NCBI RefSeq assembly: GCF_002777255.1 | Contig: NZ_CP017634.1 | Location: forward strand, 632,903-696,902 | Source of the DNA: Candidatus Formimonas warabiya | Lineage (GTDB): Bacteria; Bacillota; Dehalobacteriia; Dehalobacteriales; Dehalobacteriaceae | DNA: 64,000 bases | Reading direction: 5' to 3' | In this document: positions 35,654 through 43,055 of the stretch, in pieces | Layout: each line of letters begins with the position of its first letter | Numbering within the stretch: position 1 is the stretch's first letter | Notes under the pieces: model-generated | The model's input: the letters and a program-made list of their open reading frames with translations, nothing else | Told to the model about the DNA's origin: nothing | The model's database searches: none | Position numbers and translations under genes: made by a program

Positions 35654-36727
35654 TCAGCGACTTAAAACCTCTGTGATGGTAATGGAATAGGTGGAGTAGT
35701 CGTTTGTTAAATCCAGATAATATGGTTCAACCTTTTGCGTACCATCATTAATAATTTTCACCAAAGGTCGCATGGTACAAAGTTCATTGTTTCTTACCAC
35801 ATAACCCTCTTTTCCGTCACTGAGCTTAACCAGGGTGCCGGATGGATAGGGAGCAATTTTTCTGATAAAGACTTCAACCAAGTTAATATCAAAGGAAATC
35901 CCCCCGTTTGACATGATAAACTCAATTGCCTCGGAAGGGAGTAATGCTTTTCTGTATGGCCTGTCAGATGTAAGCGCGTCATAAACATCTGCAATACCGA
36001 TGATTCTTCCAAAAAGGGAAATATCATCTCCTTTTAATCCATAGGGATATCCGGTTCCGTCATATTTTTCGTGGTGATGTAAAGCGCCCAGGCATAATTT
36101 TTCCCGGAGTTTAAATTTTTCTTTCAGGTAGACATAGCCCAGAGCGGCATGTCTTTTTATTAGCTCCAGTTCTTCAACAGTTAAAGGGTCGGACTTGTCG
36201 ATGATTTTTTTTTCAATAAAAACCTTGCCAATATCGTGCAAGATGGCACTTATGCCCAGATCGTACAATGTTTGTTTCGGCAACCGGAGGGAAATCCCCA
36301 TCATAATGGATAAAACTGCCACATTTACGGAGTGGTGAAAAGTATAATCGTCAAAAAATTTCAGGTCAATCATATTGACCATGATCCCTCTGTTGTTTAT
36401 GATATCGTCAATAATATCTTCAATAACTTCATGAAGAATTTTGGTATCTTCCTCTACGGATTTTGCCGAAGGGGCATGGATAAAAACATGTTTCACGACC
36501 TTAACGGCAGTGGCCCGGATTTTTTCACTAATGACATCCTTTGCTTCGATCTCTTTCGTTTCATCATCTTGAATATAGATGCCGATGATTTTTAAAATAT
36601 TTAATTTTTCTACATAATGACTATTTAAAACCGTTCCTTTGGTTAGCCAGATTTCTCCGTTTTTTCCATAGATCGTATTGCTAAGAATAGAACCTTCTTG
36701 GACACAATTTACAGGTATAAATCGCAT
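35654..36727 (-). CDS. HD-GYP domain phosphodiesterase
   Basis: 357-residue cytoplasmic protein with an HD-GYP domain (about residues 125-300) that typically hydrolyses cyclic di-GMP. The metal-binding motifs are complete: HHSVNVA, AILHDIGK, GYVYLKEKF, HHEKYDGTGYPYGLKGDDI (HD...GYP), and DVYDALTSDRPYR. The N-terminal 110 residues have no clear sensor domain; the C terminus carries a small beta region (VKLSDGKEGYVVR). AAGGTG lies before the ATG. Single gene. Confidence 0.9.
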   Translation of the reverse strand: MRFIPVNCVQEGSILSNTIYGKNGEIWLTKGTVLNSHYVEKLNILKIIGIYIQDDETKEIEAKDVISEKIRATAVKVVKHVFIHAPSAKSVEEDTKILHEVIEDIIDDIINNRGIMVNMIDLKFFDDYTFHHSVNVAVLSIMMGISLRLPKQTLYDLGISAILHDIGKVFIEKKIIDKSDPLTVEELELIKRHAALGYVYLKEKFKLREKLCLGALHHHEKYDGTGYPYGLKGDDISLFGRIIGIADVYDALTSDRPYRKALLPSEAIEFIMSNGGISFDINLVEVFIRKIAPYPSGTLVKLSDGKEGYVVRNNELCTMRPLVKIINDGTQKVEPYYLDLTNDYSTYSITITEVLSR

Positions 36728-36955
36728 TTTTGAACACCTTATCTTTCTATTTTACACAATACATAAAAATTATATCGGCATAAATACTCGAAAGTGAATA
36801 CCTAATTAAAAATTTTTTTTATTTTTCTTATAAAATCCTAAGAATTATGGATAAGGCCTGATCCCGTTTTGATCTTTAAGTTTAGGTTAAGAGGCAGGAA
36901 TAGATGATCTTTTACCGAATGTTTTGGCTAACTAAGAATAAAGGTGGCGAGACAT

Positions 36956-37201
36956 TTGGGAACACCTGCCCAATTAGTAATAGGGGAAATATATACTTCG
37001 CGTGAGATTTTAGATATTATGAAGACAAATGACGACCTTGTATTATGTAATAATGTGTACATATTGGCAGATACCGACCGGGAGCGGTTTAAAGTCAAAG
37101 AATGTATGCGCACCTATGTTCATTCCTGTTTTGGGAAGCAGTATTATTTGCTACCGAATACCAAACAAAATGTTTATGTAGTTGAGAAAGTTGAAAGCTA
37201 G
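36956..37201 (+). CDS. Hypothetical small protein
   Basis: 81-residue protein. TTG at 36956 is preferred because AAGGTGG lies 8 bases upstream; the frame also opens at GTG 36944, which overlaps this RBS. Mixed charged sequence with a Cys-Tyr-rich middle (LCNNVYILADTDRERFKVKECMRTYVHSCFGKQYYLLP). No family recognised. A terminator follows. Confidence 0.55.
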   Translation: MGTPAQLVIGEIYTSREILDIMKTNDDLVLCNNVYILADTDRERFKVKECMRTYVHSCFGKQYYLLPNTKQNVYVVEKVES

Positions 37202-37220
37202 CTTATCCTGGACCAAAGAA

Positions 37221-37246
37221 AAGGCCTCCTAAAAGGAGGCTTTTTT
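37221..37246 (+). terminator. Rho-independent terminator
   Basis: GCCTCCT / AGGAGGC stem with a 3-nt loop, followed by six T. Confidence 0.88.
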
Positions 37247-37398
37247 GTAACTTAAATATCAGGCAAGGTGCGCCATGAAATGGTTCCTTTTTTTCTCTGT
37301 AAATTTAGCGCATAAATGATGAAATTGCCAAGTAAACTAATTTATCGGCAGTGTTGTCGCCGCAAATGGCTATAGAAATAGCAAAGGGGGTATGGGAC

Positions 37399-37965
37399 AT
37401 GTCAACGGTTGTTGCTGTAAAGAAAGATGGGGTAATTGCCATCGGAGCAGATTCTCTTTCCAAGTTTGGCAGGACAAAACAGCACTCTGAGTACATCAAG
37501 AATTACTCGAAAATTTTTCAGGTGGGAAAAGCCTATATTGCCTGTGTGGGAGATGCGGTGATTAGTCACGCTTTACGAAGCTATTTTGGGAAAAGGAAGG
37601 AGATGCCCTCCCTGGATCATGCAGACCAAATCTTTGAGGTAGTATGTGATTTGCATAAGTCATTAAAGGAAGACTATTTTTTAAATCCCACCGACCAAAA
37701 CGATGATGATTTCGAGTCTTCCCGGTACGAATGCTTAATTGCCAGTCCCGGGGGAATTTTCGGCGTATATGCCCTGCGCTCTGTGGATGAATTTACTAAA
37801 TTCTATTCCTTTGGGTCAGGAAATGAATTCGCCTTGGGCGCCATGAAAACAATTTTCCCTGCTGCTGCTGCAGAAGATATTGCCCGTGCCGGCCTGGAGG
37901 CTGCTGCGGAGTTTGATGATTCCACCGGATGGCCTTTTGAGATTTATACCCTTTCTCTGTCTTAA
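37399..37965 (+). CDS. HslV-like Ntn hydrolase (proteasome beta-type)
   Basis: 188-residue protein with the N-terminal strand pattern of bacterial proteasome-type peptidases: after Met, STVVAVKKDGVIAIGAD. Aligned to HslV numbering it has Ser1 (where HslV has Thr1), Asp17 and Lys33, the catalytic trio positions, and a GSG segment (FYSFGSGNEFALGAM) as in HslV. No hslU or ATPase partner is adjacent. The ATG follows AAGGGGGT. Family assignment is good; whether it is an active protease, and with what partner, is open. Confidence 0.75.
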   Translation: MSTVVAVKKDGVIAIGADSLSKFGRTKQHSEYIKNYSKIFQVGKAYIACVGDAVISHALRSYFGKRKEMPSLDHADQIFEVVCDLHKSLKEDYFLNPTDQNDDDFESSRYECLIASPGGIFGVYALRSVDEFTKFYSFGSGNEFALGAMKTIFPAAAAEDIARAGLEAAAEFDDSTGWPFEIYTLSLS

Positions 37966-38099
37966 TCTTCTACTTCGTCCCAGGACAGAGTAGTTACCCG
38001 GGTCGTTTCACCAGCTTTTTTTTCTTTTTTGGTCGCTTTTTGTTCTAAAATATCCTCCATGCCCGGGGCAATGGTAGGTTCTTTTTTCTGATCGGACAT
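37962..38099 (-). CDS. Small hypothetical protein
   Basis: 45-residue charged, hydrophilic protein (MSDQKKEPTIAPGMEDILEQ...). The ATG at 38099 follows GGGAGGTGG; the longer frame lacks an RBS. It is convergent with the HslV-like gene and overlaps it by 4 bases. Lys/Glu-rich without Cys or membrane segment; unknown. Confidence 0.5.
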   Translation of the reverse strand: MSDQKKEPTIAPGMEDILEQKATKKEKKAGETTRVTTLSWDEVED

Positions 38100-38160
38100 C
38101 CTTGCCACCTCCCGATTTAGCGGTTTTTCCTTGCATAGTATCATACCCGGGGAAAATGTA

Positions 38161-38358
38161 TTAGCCAAAAAGCCTTTGAAACCAGGATTTTTTTCCTAAA
38201 TCCCGTTTCGATCTGTCTAGAACGTTGTCTTCCGCGGCTTCAAAGACCGTTGATTGCCGATTTTTATCGGATGTTTCCGTAGCATGGTTCTGGTTGTTGG
38301 GACTATTTTTTTGGGATGCGTGTGTGAATTGACCTTGGTTCGTTTCTTTTTCGCTCAT
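38161..38358 (-). CDS. Hypothetical hydrophilic protein
   Basis: 65-residue, Asn/Gln/Ser-rich and probably disordered protein with a strong AAAGGAG RBS; it ends in a short hydrophobic-basic KKSWFQRLFG. Compositional type is common for small spore or envelope proteins of Firmicutes, but no family is recognised. Confidence 0.6.
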   Translation of the reverse strand: MSEKETNQGQFTHASQKNSPNNQNHATETSDKNRQSTVFEAAEDNVLDRSKRDLGKKSWFQRLFG

Positions 38359-38500
38359 GTTGGACAGCTCCTTTTTTTACCCCGGGTATGTGGAATTAGT
38401 TTACCCCTGATATACGGTAAAATATTACTATCCTTTCTTGTGTCCAATTATCTGGTACTTGCATAGCATGTAATGAAAGGAAAATAAGGAGGGATTGAGA

Positions 38501-38632
38501 TTGGGTATTTTAAGCGGTTTTATGGGCCGGGATAAAGATTGTGGTATTTTTGGCGGGGATGACGAATGTTTTGATATTATCATTATTCTTGTGATCATTT
38601 TTATTTTTTTCTGTTGCTGCTGTAAAAGGTAA
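38501..38632 (+). CDS. Small Cys-tail membrane protein
   Basis: 43-residue protein with TTG start after AAGGAGGG. Gly/Asp-rich N-terminal half with two Cys (MGRDKDCGIFGGDDECFD), then one membrane helix IIIILVIIFIFF ending in CCCCKR. This layout resembles short sporulation-associated membrane proteins of Clostridia (YjcZ-like). The four-cysteine tail is a plausible metal or acylation site. Function unknown. Confidence 0.65.
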   Translation: MGILSGFMGRDKDCGIFGGDDECFDIIIILVIIFIFFCCCCKR

Positions 38633-38673
38633 AATGGTTGTCCGGCTATGGTCCATCATCAGAAGGTCTTACA

Positions 38674-38711
38674 TAAAAAAACCCCTGTTCTCGTGGACAG
38701 CGGTTTTTTTG
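38674..38711. terminator. Bidirectional terminator
   Basis: Run of seven A, CCCCTGT...ACAGCGG, run of seven T: an imperfect stem usable in both directions, between the small membrane gene (+) and the hemolysin III gene (-). Confidence 0.75.
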
Positions 38712-38739
38712 CTTGAATATGCTCAGAAAGCGGCAGAGC

Positions 38740-39390
38740 TTAATTCAAATACATCAGGTATTTTAACATCAACCAAAAATGAGAAAAGCTTCCTGCCAAT
38801 ACAAATAAGTGAAAGATCTCATGAAAACCCAGCCATTTTGCAGAAATGCGCGGCCTTTTTGTTCCGTATATGACGGCACCAATGGTGTAAAGAAAACCAC
38901 CGATCACTAACCAACTAAATCCGGTGAGGGGAATGGTTTTTATTAAAGGGAAAAAGGCGATTAATACCAGCCAGCCCATAAAAATGTAGATGATGGTGGA
39001 AATCCAACGGGGACAATTTCGCCAAAAGATTTTCAGAAAAATTCCCAATATGGCGAGGCCCCAGATGCTGCCCAGCAGGCTCCAGCCCCAGGCGCCCCGT
39101 AAGGGAATCAGGCAAACCGGGGTGTATGTACCGGCAATTAAGACAAAAATCATGATGTGGTCGATGCGCCTAAGAATTTTCACACCTTTGTCCGAAACGG
39201 GGACAAGATGGTATAAAGAGCTTGCTGCATAAAGCAGAATCAGGCTTGCGCCGAAAATGGAAAATGATACGATATGCCAGGGAGTAGAGAAATGCGCCGC
39301 ATTCCATACCAAGAGAATAAGCCCGGGAATAGAAACCAAAAAACCGAATAAATGGGTCAAGCCACTTACCGGATCTCTAAATCGGATCAT
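38740..39390 (-). CDS. Hemolysin III / PAQR-type membrane protein
   Basis: 216-residue inner-membrane protein with seven predicted helices (HlyIII/TrhA, PAQR superfamily). Conserved residues: SLYHL on helix 2, RRIDHIMIFVLIAGTYTP on helix 3, and HEIFHLFVLAGSFSHFW at the last helix, the likely metal-binding histidines. The ATG at 39390 is favoured over 39396 by distance to AAGGAGC. Proposed roles include lipid/fluidity homeostasis; not haemolysis as such. Confidence 0.9.
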   Translation of the reverse strand: MIRFRDPVSGLTHLFGFLVSIPGLILLVWNAAHFSTPWHIVSFSIFGASLILLYAASSLYHLVPVSDKGVKILRRIDHIMIFVLIAGTYTPVCLIPLRGAWGWSLLGSIWGLAILGIFLKIFWRNCPRWISTIIYIFMGWLVLIAFFPLIKTIPLTGFSWLVIGGFLYTIGAVIYGTKRPRISAKWLGFHEIFHLFVLAGSFSHFWLMLKYLMYLN

Positions 39391-39474
39391 GATCATAGCT
39401 CCTTTTGTTTGATTACCTTTATTACTTTATTATAGGAAATTTTTTCAAGGATTTCAAATGTTCCTGCCTGAAAA

Positions 39475-39508
39475 ACAATAAAAAAAGAAAGCCGCAAGAA
39501 AAGCGGCT
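39475..39508 (-). terminator. Minus-strand terminator of asd
   Basis: On the minus strand AGCCGC / GCGGCT stem followed by a T-rich tail (plus-strand A-run 39475-39489). It lies about 200 bases past asd; the rest of that gap contains no supported gene. Confidence 0.7.
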
Positions 39509-39707
39509 GTTGAAAAAAAGAAAAGACAATGTTGTTATTCATTAGTAAGGGGACTGTTCAATGGAAAACAAAGTTGGTTGTTCAACGCATTTTGATTGTA
39601 TCATTAAAGCAGCAGGAAAAACAATAAGGTGAAGGCATTCGGTCAAGATATTCAACTTTCACAACAAAAAAATAAACAAGCGGTCAGGGGAGAGGGGTAT
39701 GTCCCAA

Positions 39708-40793
39708 TTATTTTGATTTCAGGTAGCCTTCTGCGGCTAATAATTCTGCTGTGAGCACGGACCCTCCGGCAGCACCCCGCAATGTATTATGAGAGAGGCA
39801 AACAAATTTGTAGTCAAACAAAGAGTCCTCCCGCAGCCGGCCAATGGTGATGCCCATCCCTTTCTCCTTGTCCCGGTCACATTTTGTCTGGGGCCTGTTT
39901 TCTTCCGGGCAATAGGTTAAAAACTGTCTGGGGGCACTGGGAAGATTTAATAGCTGGGGCTTGCTTTTGTATTCTTGCCATAAGTCCAGAATGGTTTCCT
40001 TTGGTGGTGTAGACTCAAAAGAAACATAAACTGCGGCCATGTGGCCTTCGGTCACCGGGACACGGATGCATTGCGCGCTAATCACCGGCATGGTTGCATG
40101 CTCGATGATGTTGTCCTGTACATGCCCCCAAATTTTTAAAGGCTCCAATTCACTTTTGCTTTCTTCACCTTTGATAAAGGGAATGACATTATCGGTCATT
40201 TCCGGCCAGTCGGCAAAGGTTTTTCCGGCACCGGATATGGCTTGATAGGTGCAGGCCAATATTTTGGTCGGTTTAAAGTGCATCAGGGGAGTGATGGCCG
40301 GAACATAGCTTTGAATAGAGCAGTTTGGTTTTGCCACAATAAAGCCATATTCTGTGCCCAATCTTTTGCGCTGATGGGCAATAACGTCAAAATGCCCGTC
40401 ATTAATCTCGGGAATGACCATTGGAACATCAGGAGTGAGGCGATGGGCCGAATTATTTGAGATCACTGGGGTTTCCTCTTTGGCATATCTTTCCTCAATT
40501 TCTCTGATTTGATCACCGGGCATGTCAACGGCACAAAAAACAAGGTCCACATCACGGCTGATCTTCTCTACGAGACTGACGTTTCTTACCGTGATATTTT
40601 TGATTCCTTCCGGTACCGGTTCGTTCATTTTCCATTTGTTTTCGACCGCCTCATGATAACTTTTCCCTGCTGAATGTTCACTGGCGGCGATCACTTCAAT
40701 GTAAAAGAAAGGGTGATCGGCCAATAAGGTGACCAAACGCTGCCCCACAAAACCGGTCCCGCCGAGAATTCCTACTTTTAGCTTTTTTTTCAT
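39708..40793 (-). CDS. asd: Aspartate-semialdehyde dehydrogenase
   Basis: 361-residue NADPH enzyme reducing aspartyl phosphate to aspartate semialdehyde in Lys/Met/Thr and diaminopimelate synthesis. N-terminal GGTGFVGQRL nucleotide loop (residues 10-20), SNNSAHR, and the catalytic Cys in VAKPNCSIQS (about residue 158). Closest in type to the archaeal/fungal branch of Asd (about 350 residues, AGKTFADWPEM insert). GGAGGTG lies just before the ATG. Divergent from the AraC-type gene, with a palindrome between. Confidence 0.94.
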   Translation of the reverse strand: MKKKLKVGILGGTGFVGQRLVTLLADHPFFYIEVIAASEHSAGKSYHEAVENKWKMNEPVPEGIKNITVRNVSLVEKISRDVDLVFCAVDMPGDQIREIEERYAKEETPVISNNSAHRLTPDVPMVIPEINDGHFDVIAHQRKRLGTEYGFIVAKPNCSIQSYVPAITPLMHFKPTKILACTYQAISGAGKTFADWPEMTDNVIPFIKGEESKSELEPLKIWGHVQDNIIEHATMPVISAQCIRVPVTEGHMAAVYVSFESTPPKETILDLWQEYKSKPQLLNLPSAPRQFLTYCPEENRPQTKCDRDKEKGMGITIGRLREDSLFDYKFVCLSHNTLRGAAGGSVLTAELLAAEGYLKSK

Positions 40794-40862
40794 TACGCAC
40801 CTCCGACAATTCTTCCTGTATGTTTTTGACAGTTCGGATTTTCCTATGCTATTATTATAATT

Positions 40863-40896
40863 GACATTTTAAGCCATAGAAATGGCATAAAATGTC
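40863..40896. promoter_or_regulatory. 34-bp inverted repeat, candidate operator
   Basis: GACATTTTAAGCCAT (40863-40877) and its complement ATGGCATAAAATGTC (40882-40896) match at 14 of 15 positions around a 4-nt spacer. TTGACA (40861-40866) overlaps the left arm. It lies in the divergent asd/araC-type intergenic region and is a likely repressor or activator site. Confidence 0.6.
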
Positions 40897-40964
40897 CAAA
40901 ACTATGTAAAAAGTGGGTTTTATTCTGAGATGCGCCTGAGGAATCCAAGAAAAGGAGTGGCCCG

Positions 40965-41837
40965 ATGGTGTCAAATGAAGATGCTTTCGCTGGTAAAAAG
41001 GGTTACTTGGAAAAAGATTTTGAGTTTTTCCACTTGACCGACAAGAGGACGATGCATTTTGAGTATCATTACCATGATTTTAATAAGGTTATAATCTTTC
41101 TTTCTGGTAATATCACTTATTTGATTGAGGGAAAGTCCTATCAGCTGAAACCCTGGGATATTTTATTAATAAACAATAATGAGGTTCATAAGCTATTGAT
41201 GGATCCGGAGGAAGCATATGAAAGAATCGTGATTTGGGTAAACAGCTCTTTTTTATCCAAGCATCTTGACGGGGAATGTAATTTGTTCACCTGCTTTGAA
41301 ATGGCCTTAAGACAAAGGTGCAATTTGCTGAGATTGGATCCCCAAGCCCAACATCAATTGAGTTATCTCTTGGCCGAACTGGAGAAAGCTTTTGAAAGTG
41401 AAGAATTCGGCACTGGAATACTGAAGAATTCTTTGATGCTCCAATTTTTTGTGCTCATGAACAGGTTTTATTTACGACAGAGGGACAAAGAGCCGGAGGG
41501 GATTAAGTTTAGCAAGGAGATCGCCGCTATTTTAGATTATATCAATGAAAATCTGGATCAGGATTTATCTTTAGAGAACCTTTCTGCTGTTTTTTTTATC
41601 AACAAATATCATTTGATGCACAAATTTAAAATGAACACCGGTTATACCGTGCACAATTATATTTTGCAGAAACGATTGATCAAAGCAAACATGCTGATGC
41701 GCAAAGGAATCCCTGCTGGAGAGGCATGTATCTGTTGCGGTTTTAAAGAATATTCCAGCTTTGTCCGCTCTTTTAAGAAAATGTTTGGACTTTCTCCCCG
41801 CAAGTATCACCAGGCGGTCCCAGACATGAACCAGTAA
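40965..41837 (+). CDS. AraC-family transcriptional regulator
   Basis: 290-residue regulator: an N-terminal AraC/cupin sensor domain (about residues 20-160; HYHDFNKVIIFLSGNITYLIEGK, PWDILLINNNEVHKL) and a C-terminal pair of helix-turn-helix motifs (about 185-285; DQDLSLENLSAVFFINKYHL and GIPAGEACICCGFKEYSSFVRSFKKMFGLSPRKYH). Target and inducer are unknown; the neighbouring palindrome at 40863 is a candidate binding site. GGAGTG RBS. Confidence 0.92.
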   Translation: MVSNEDAFAGKKGYLEKDFEFFHLTDKRTMHFEYHYHDFNKVIIFLSGNITYLIEGKSYQLKPWDILLINNNEVHKLLMDPEEAYERIVIWVNSSFLSKHLDGECNLFTCFEMALRQRCNLLRLDPQAQHQLSYLLAELEKAFESEEFGTGILKNSLMLQFFVLMNRFYLRQRDKEPEGIKFSKEIAAILDYINENLDQDLSLENLSAVFFINKYHLMHKFKMNTGYTVHNYILQKRLIKANMLMRKGIPAGEACICCGFKEYSSFVRSFKKMFGLSPRKYHQAVPDMNQ

Positions 41838-41848
41838 TTTCCTTTTGG

Positions 41849-41983
41849 TTAGGCCCGGGGAATTTTTGATCGCTGGTATTTTTTCGAGATTTTCAAAAAG
41901 GATTCCGATATTCTGTTCACTGCTTCGAAGATTATTTTTGCCGCCGTCATGAACATCAATGTTTTTGCCACCGTTTTTTTCAC
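41849..41983 (-). CDS. Candidate small basic protein
   Basis: 44-codon frame starting GTG, preceded by GAAGGTGG at 5-bp spacing. Translation VKKTVAKTLMFMTAAKIIFE then AVNRISESFLKISKKYQRSKIPRA: an amphipathic/hydrophobic N half and a basic C half. A TATACT-like -10 lies upstream. It is convergent with the AraC gene. Plausible but unproven; the gap 41838-42151 has nothing else. Confidence 0.35.
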   Translation of the reverse strand: MKKTVAKTLMFMTAAKIIFEAVNRISESFLKISKKYQRSKIPRA

Positions 41984-42151
41984 ATTTGCCACCTTCTTTT
42001 TCAATGATAGTATAGTGTTTACGAAAATGAGGCAATCATTCCTGGTATATTTCGTCTGAAGGCTTCAATTTTTTGTGTGTCATAGGGCAAGATACTACGA
42101 AACCGGGTATCGGGCTCAAACAGAAAAAAAGCAGGTGTTGGGAGGAAGCAT

Positions 42152-43009
42152 ATGAATACGTTAAGGGTTGGTCTGGTTCAAATGCATGTCGGGTACTCTA
42201 AAGAAGAGAATCTCCAAAAGGCGAAAGAGATGGTGCAGAAGGCTGTCTCTAAAAATGCCCAATTGATCGTACTGCCGGAAATGTTTAATTGCCCCTATGA
42301 TAATCAATTTTTTCCTGCCTTTGCCGAGGAGGAAGGCGGTTTCTCCTGGCAGGAATTGTCCCGCATGGCCCTGGAAAATGAAGTATTTTTAATCGGCGGA
42401 TCTATTCCGGAAATAGATGACCAGGGCTGCATTTATAATACTTCATTTGTTTTTAACCGGCAGGGCGGGCAAATAGCCAAACACAGGAAAGTGCATCTCT
42501 TTGATATCGATGTGAAGGGAGGCCAGTATTTCAAAGAGTCGGACACCTTAAGTGCCGGAAATGAGGCGACGGTCTTTGATACGCCTTTTGGCAGAATGGG
42601 ATTGATCATCTGTTACGATATCAGGTTTCCTGAACTAGCGAGATTGTTAGTAGCAAAAGGGGCAAAGTTTATTATTGTTCCCGGCGCTTTTAACATGACG
42701 ACGGGGCCTGCCCATTGGGAAATTCTTTTTCGGACCAGGGCATTGGACAATCAGGTCTATATGATGGGCGCCGCTCCGGCGCGGAATGAGGAAGCAGCAT
42801 ATGTCTCCTACGGGAATTCGATCATTGTGGACCCCTGGGGAAAGGTGGTCCAAAGGATGGATGGAGAGGAAAATATTTTGATTGAAGACTTGGAACCGGC
42901 GAAGATTGAGAGGGTCAGAACAGAACTTCCTTTATTAAAACATTTACGCCAGGATCTCTACACCCTGACAGAACACCCCTACGTTACCCCCAAAAACGGC
43001 AGATACTAA
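42152..43009 (+). CDS. Carbon-nitrogen hydrolase (nitrilase superfamily)
   Basis: 285-residue Nit2/omega-amidase-like amidohydrolase. The catalytic triad is visible: Glu in LPEMFNC (about residue 42), Lys in HRKVHLFDIDVKG (about 113) and Cys in GLIICYDIRFPEL (about 154). Substrates of close relatives are omega-amides such as alpha-ketoglutaramate; the exact one here is unknown. GGGAGG precedes the ATG. Confidence 0.92.
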   Translation: MNTLRVGLVQMHVGYSKEENLQKAKEMVQKAVSKNAQLIVLPEMFNCPYDNQFFPAFAEEEGGFSWQELSRMALENEVFLIGGSIPEIDDQGCIYNTSFVFNRQGGQIAKHRKVHLFDIDVKGGQYFKESDTLSAGNEATVFDTPFGRMGLIICYDIRFPELARLLVAKGAKFIIVPGAFNMTTGPAHWEILFRTRALDNQVYMMGAAPARNEEAAYVSYGNSIIVDPWGKVVQRMDGEENILIEDLEPAKIERVRTELPLLKHLRQDLYTLTEHPYVTPKNGRY

Positions 43010-43055
43010 CCGAATCTTTTTTCAGCACCAAAAAAAATTAGGGGGAGTTGAAAAG

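Noticed and set aside
39561..39632. 23-codon plus-strand ORF (MENKVGCSTHFD...)
   Set aside because: RBS-like AAGGGG is present, but no promoter, homologue or paralogue can be pointed to; too short to support alone.
41571..42035. 154-codon minus-strand frame
   Set aside because: Mostly antisense to the HTH domain of the AraC-type regulator and without an RBS; a different frame there (41849-41983) has better signals.
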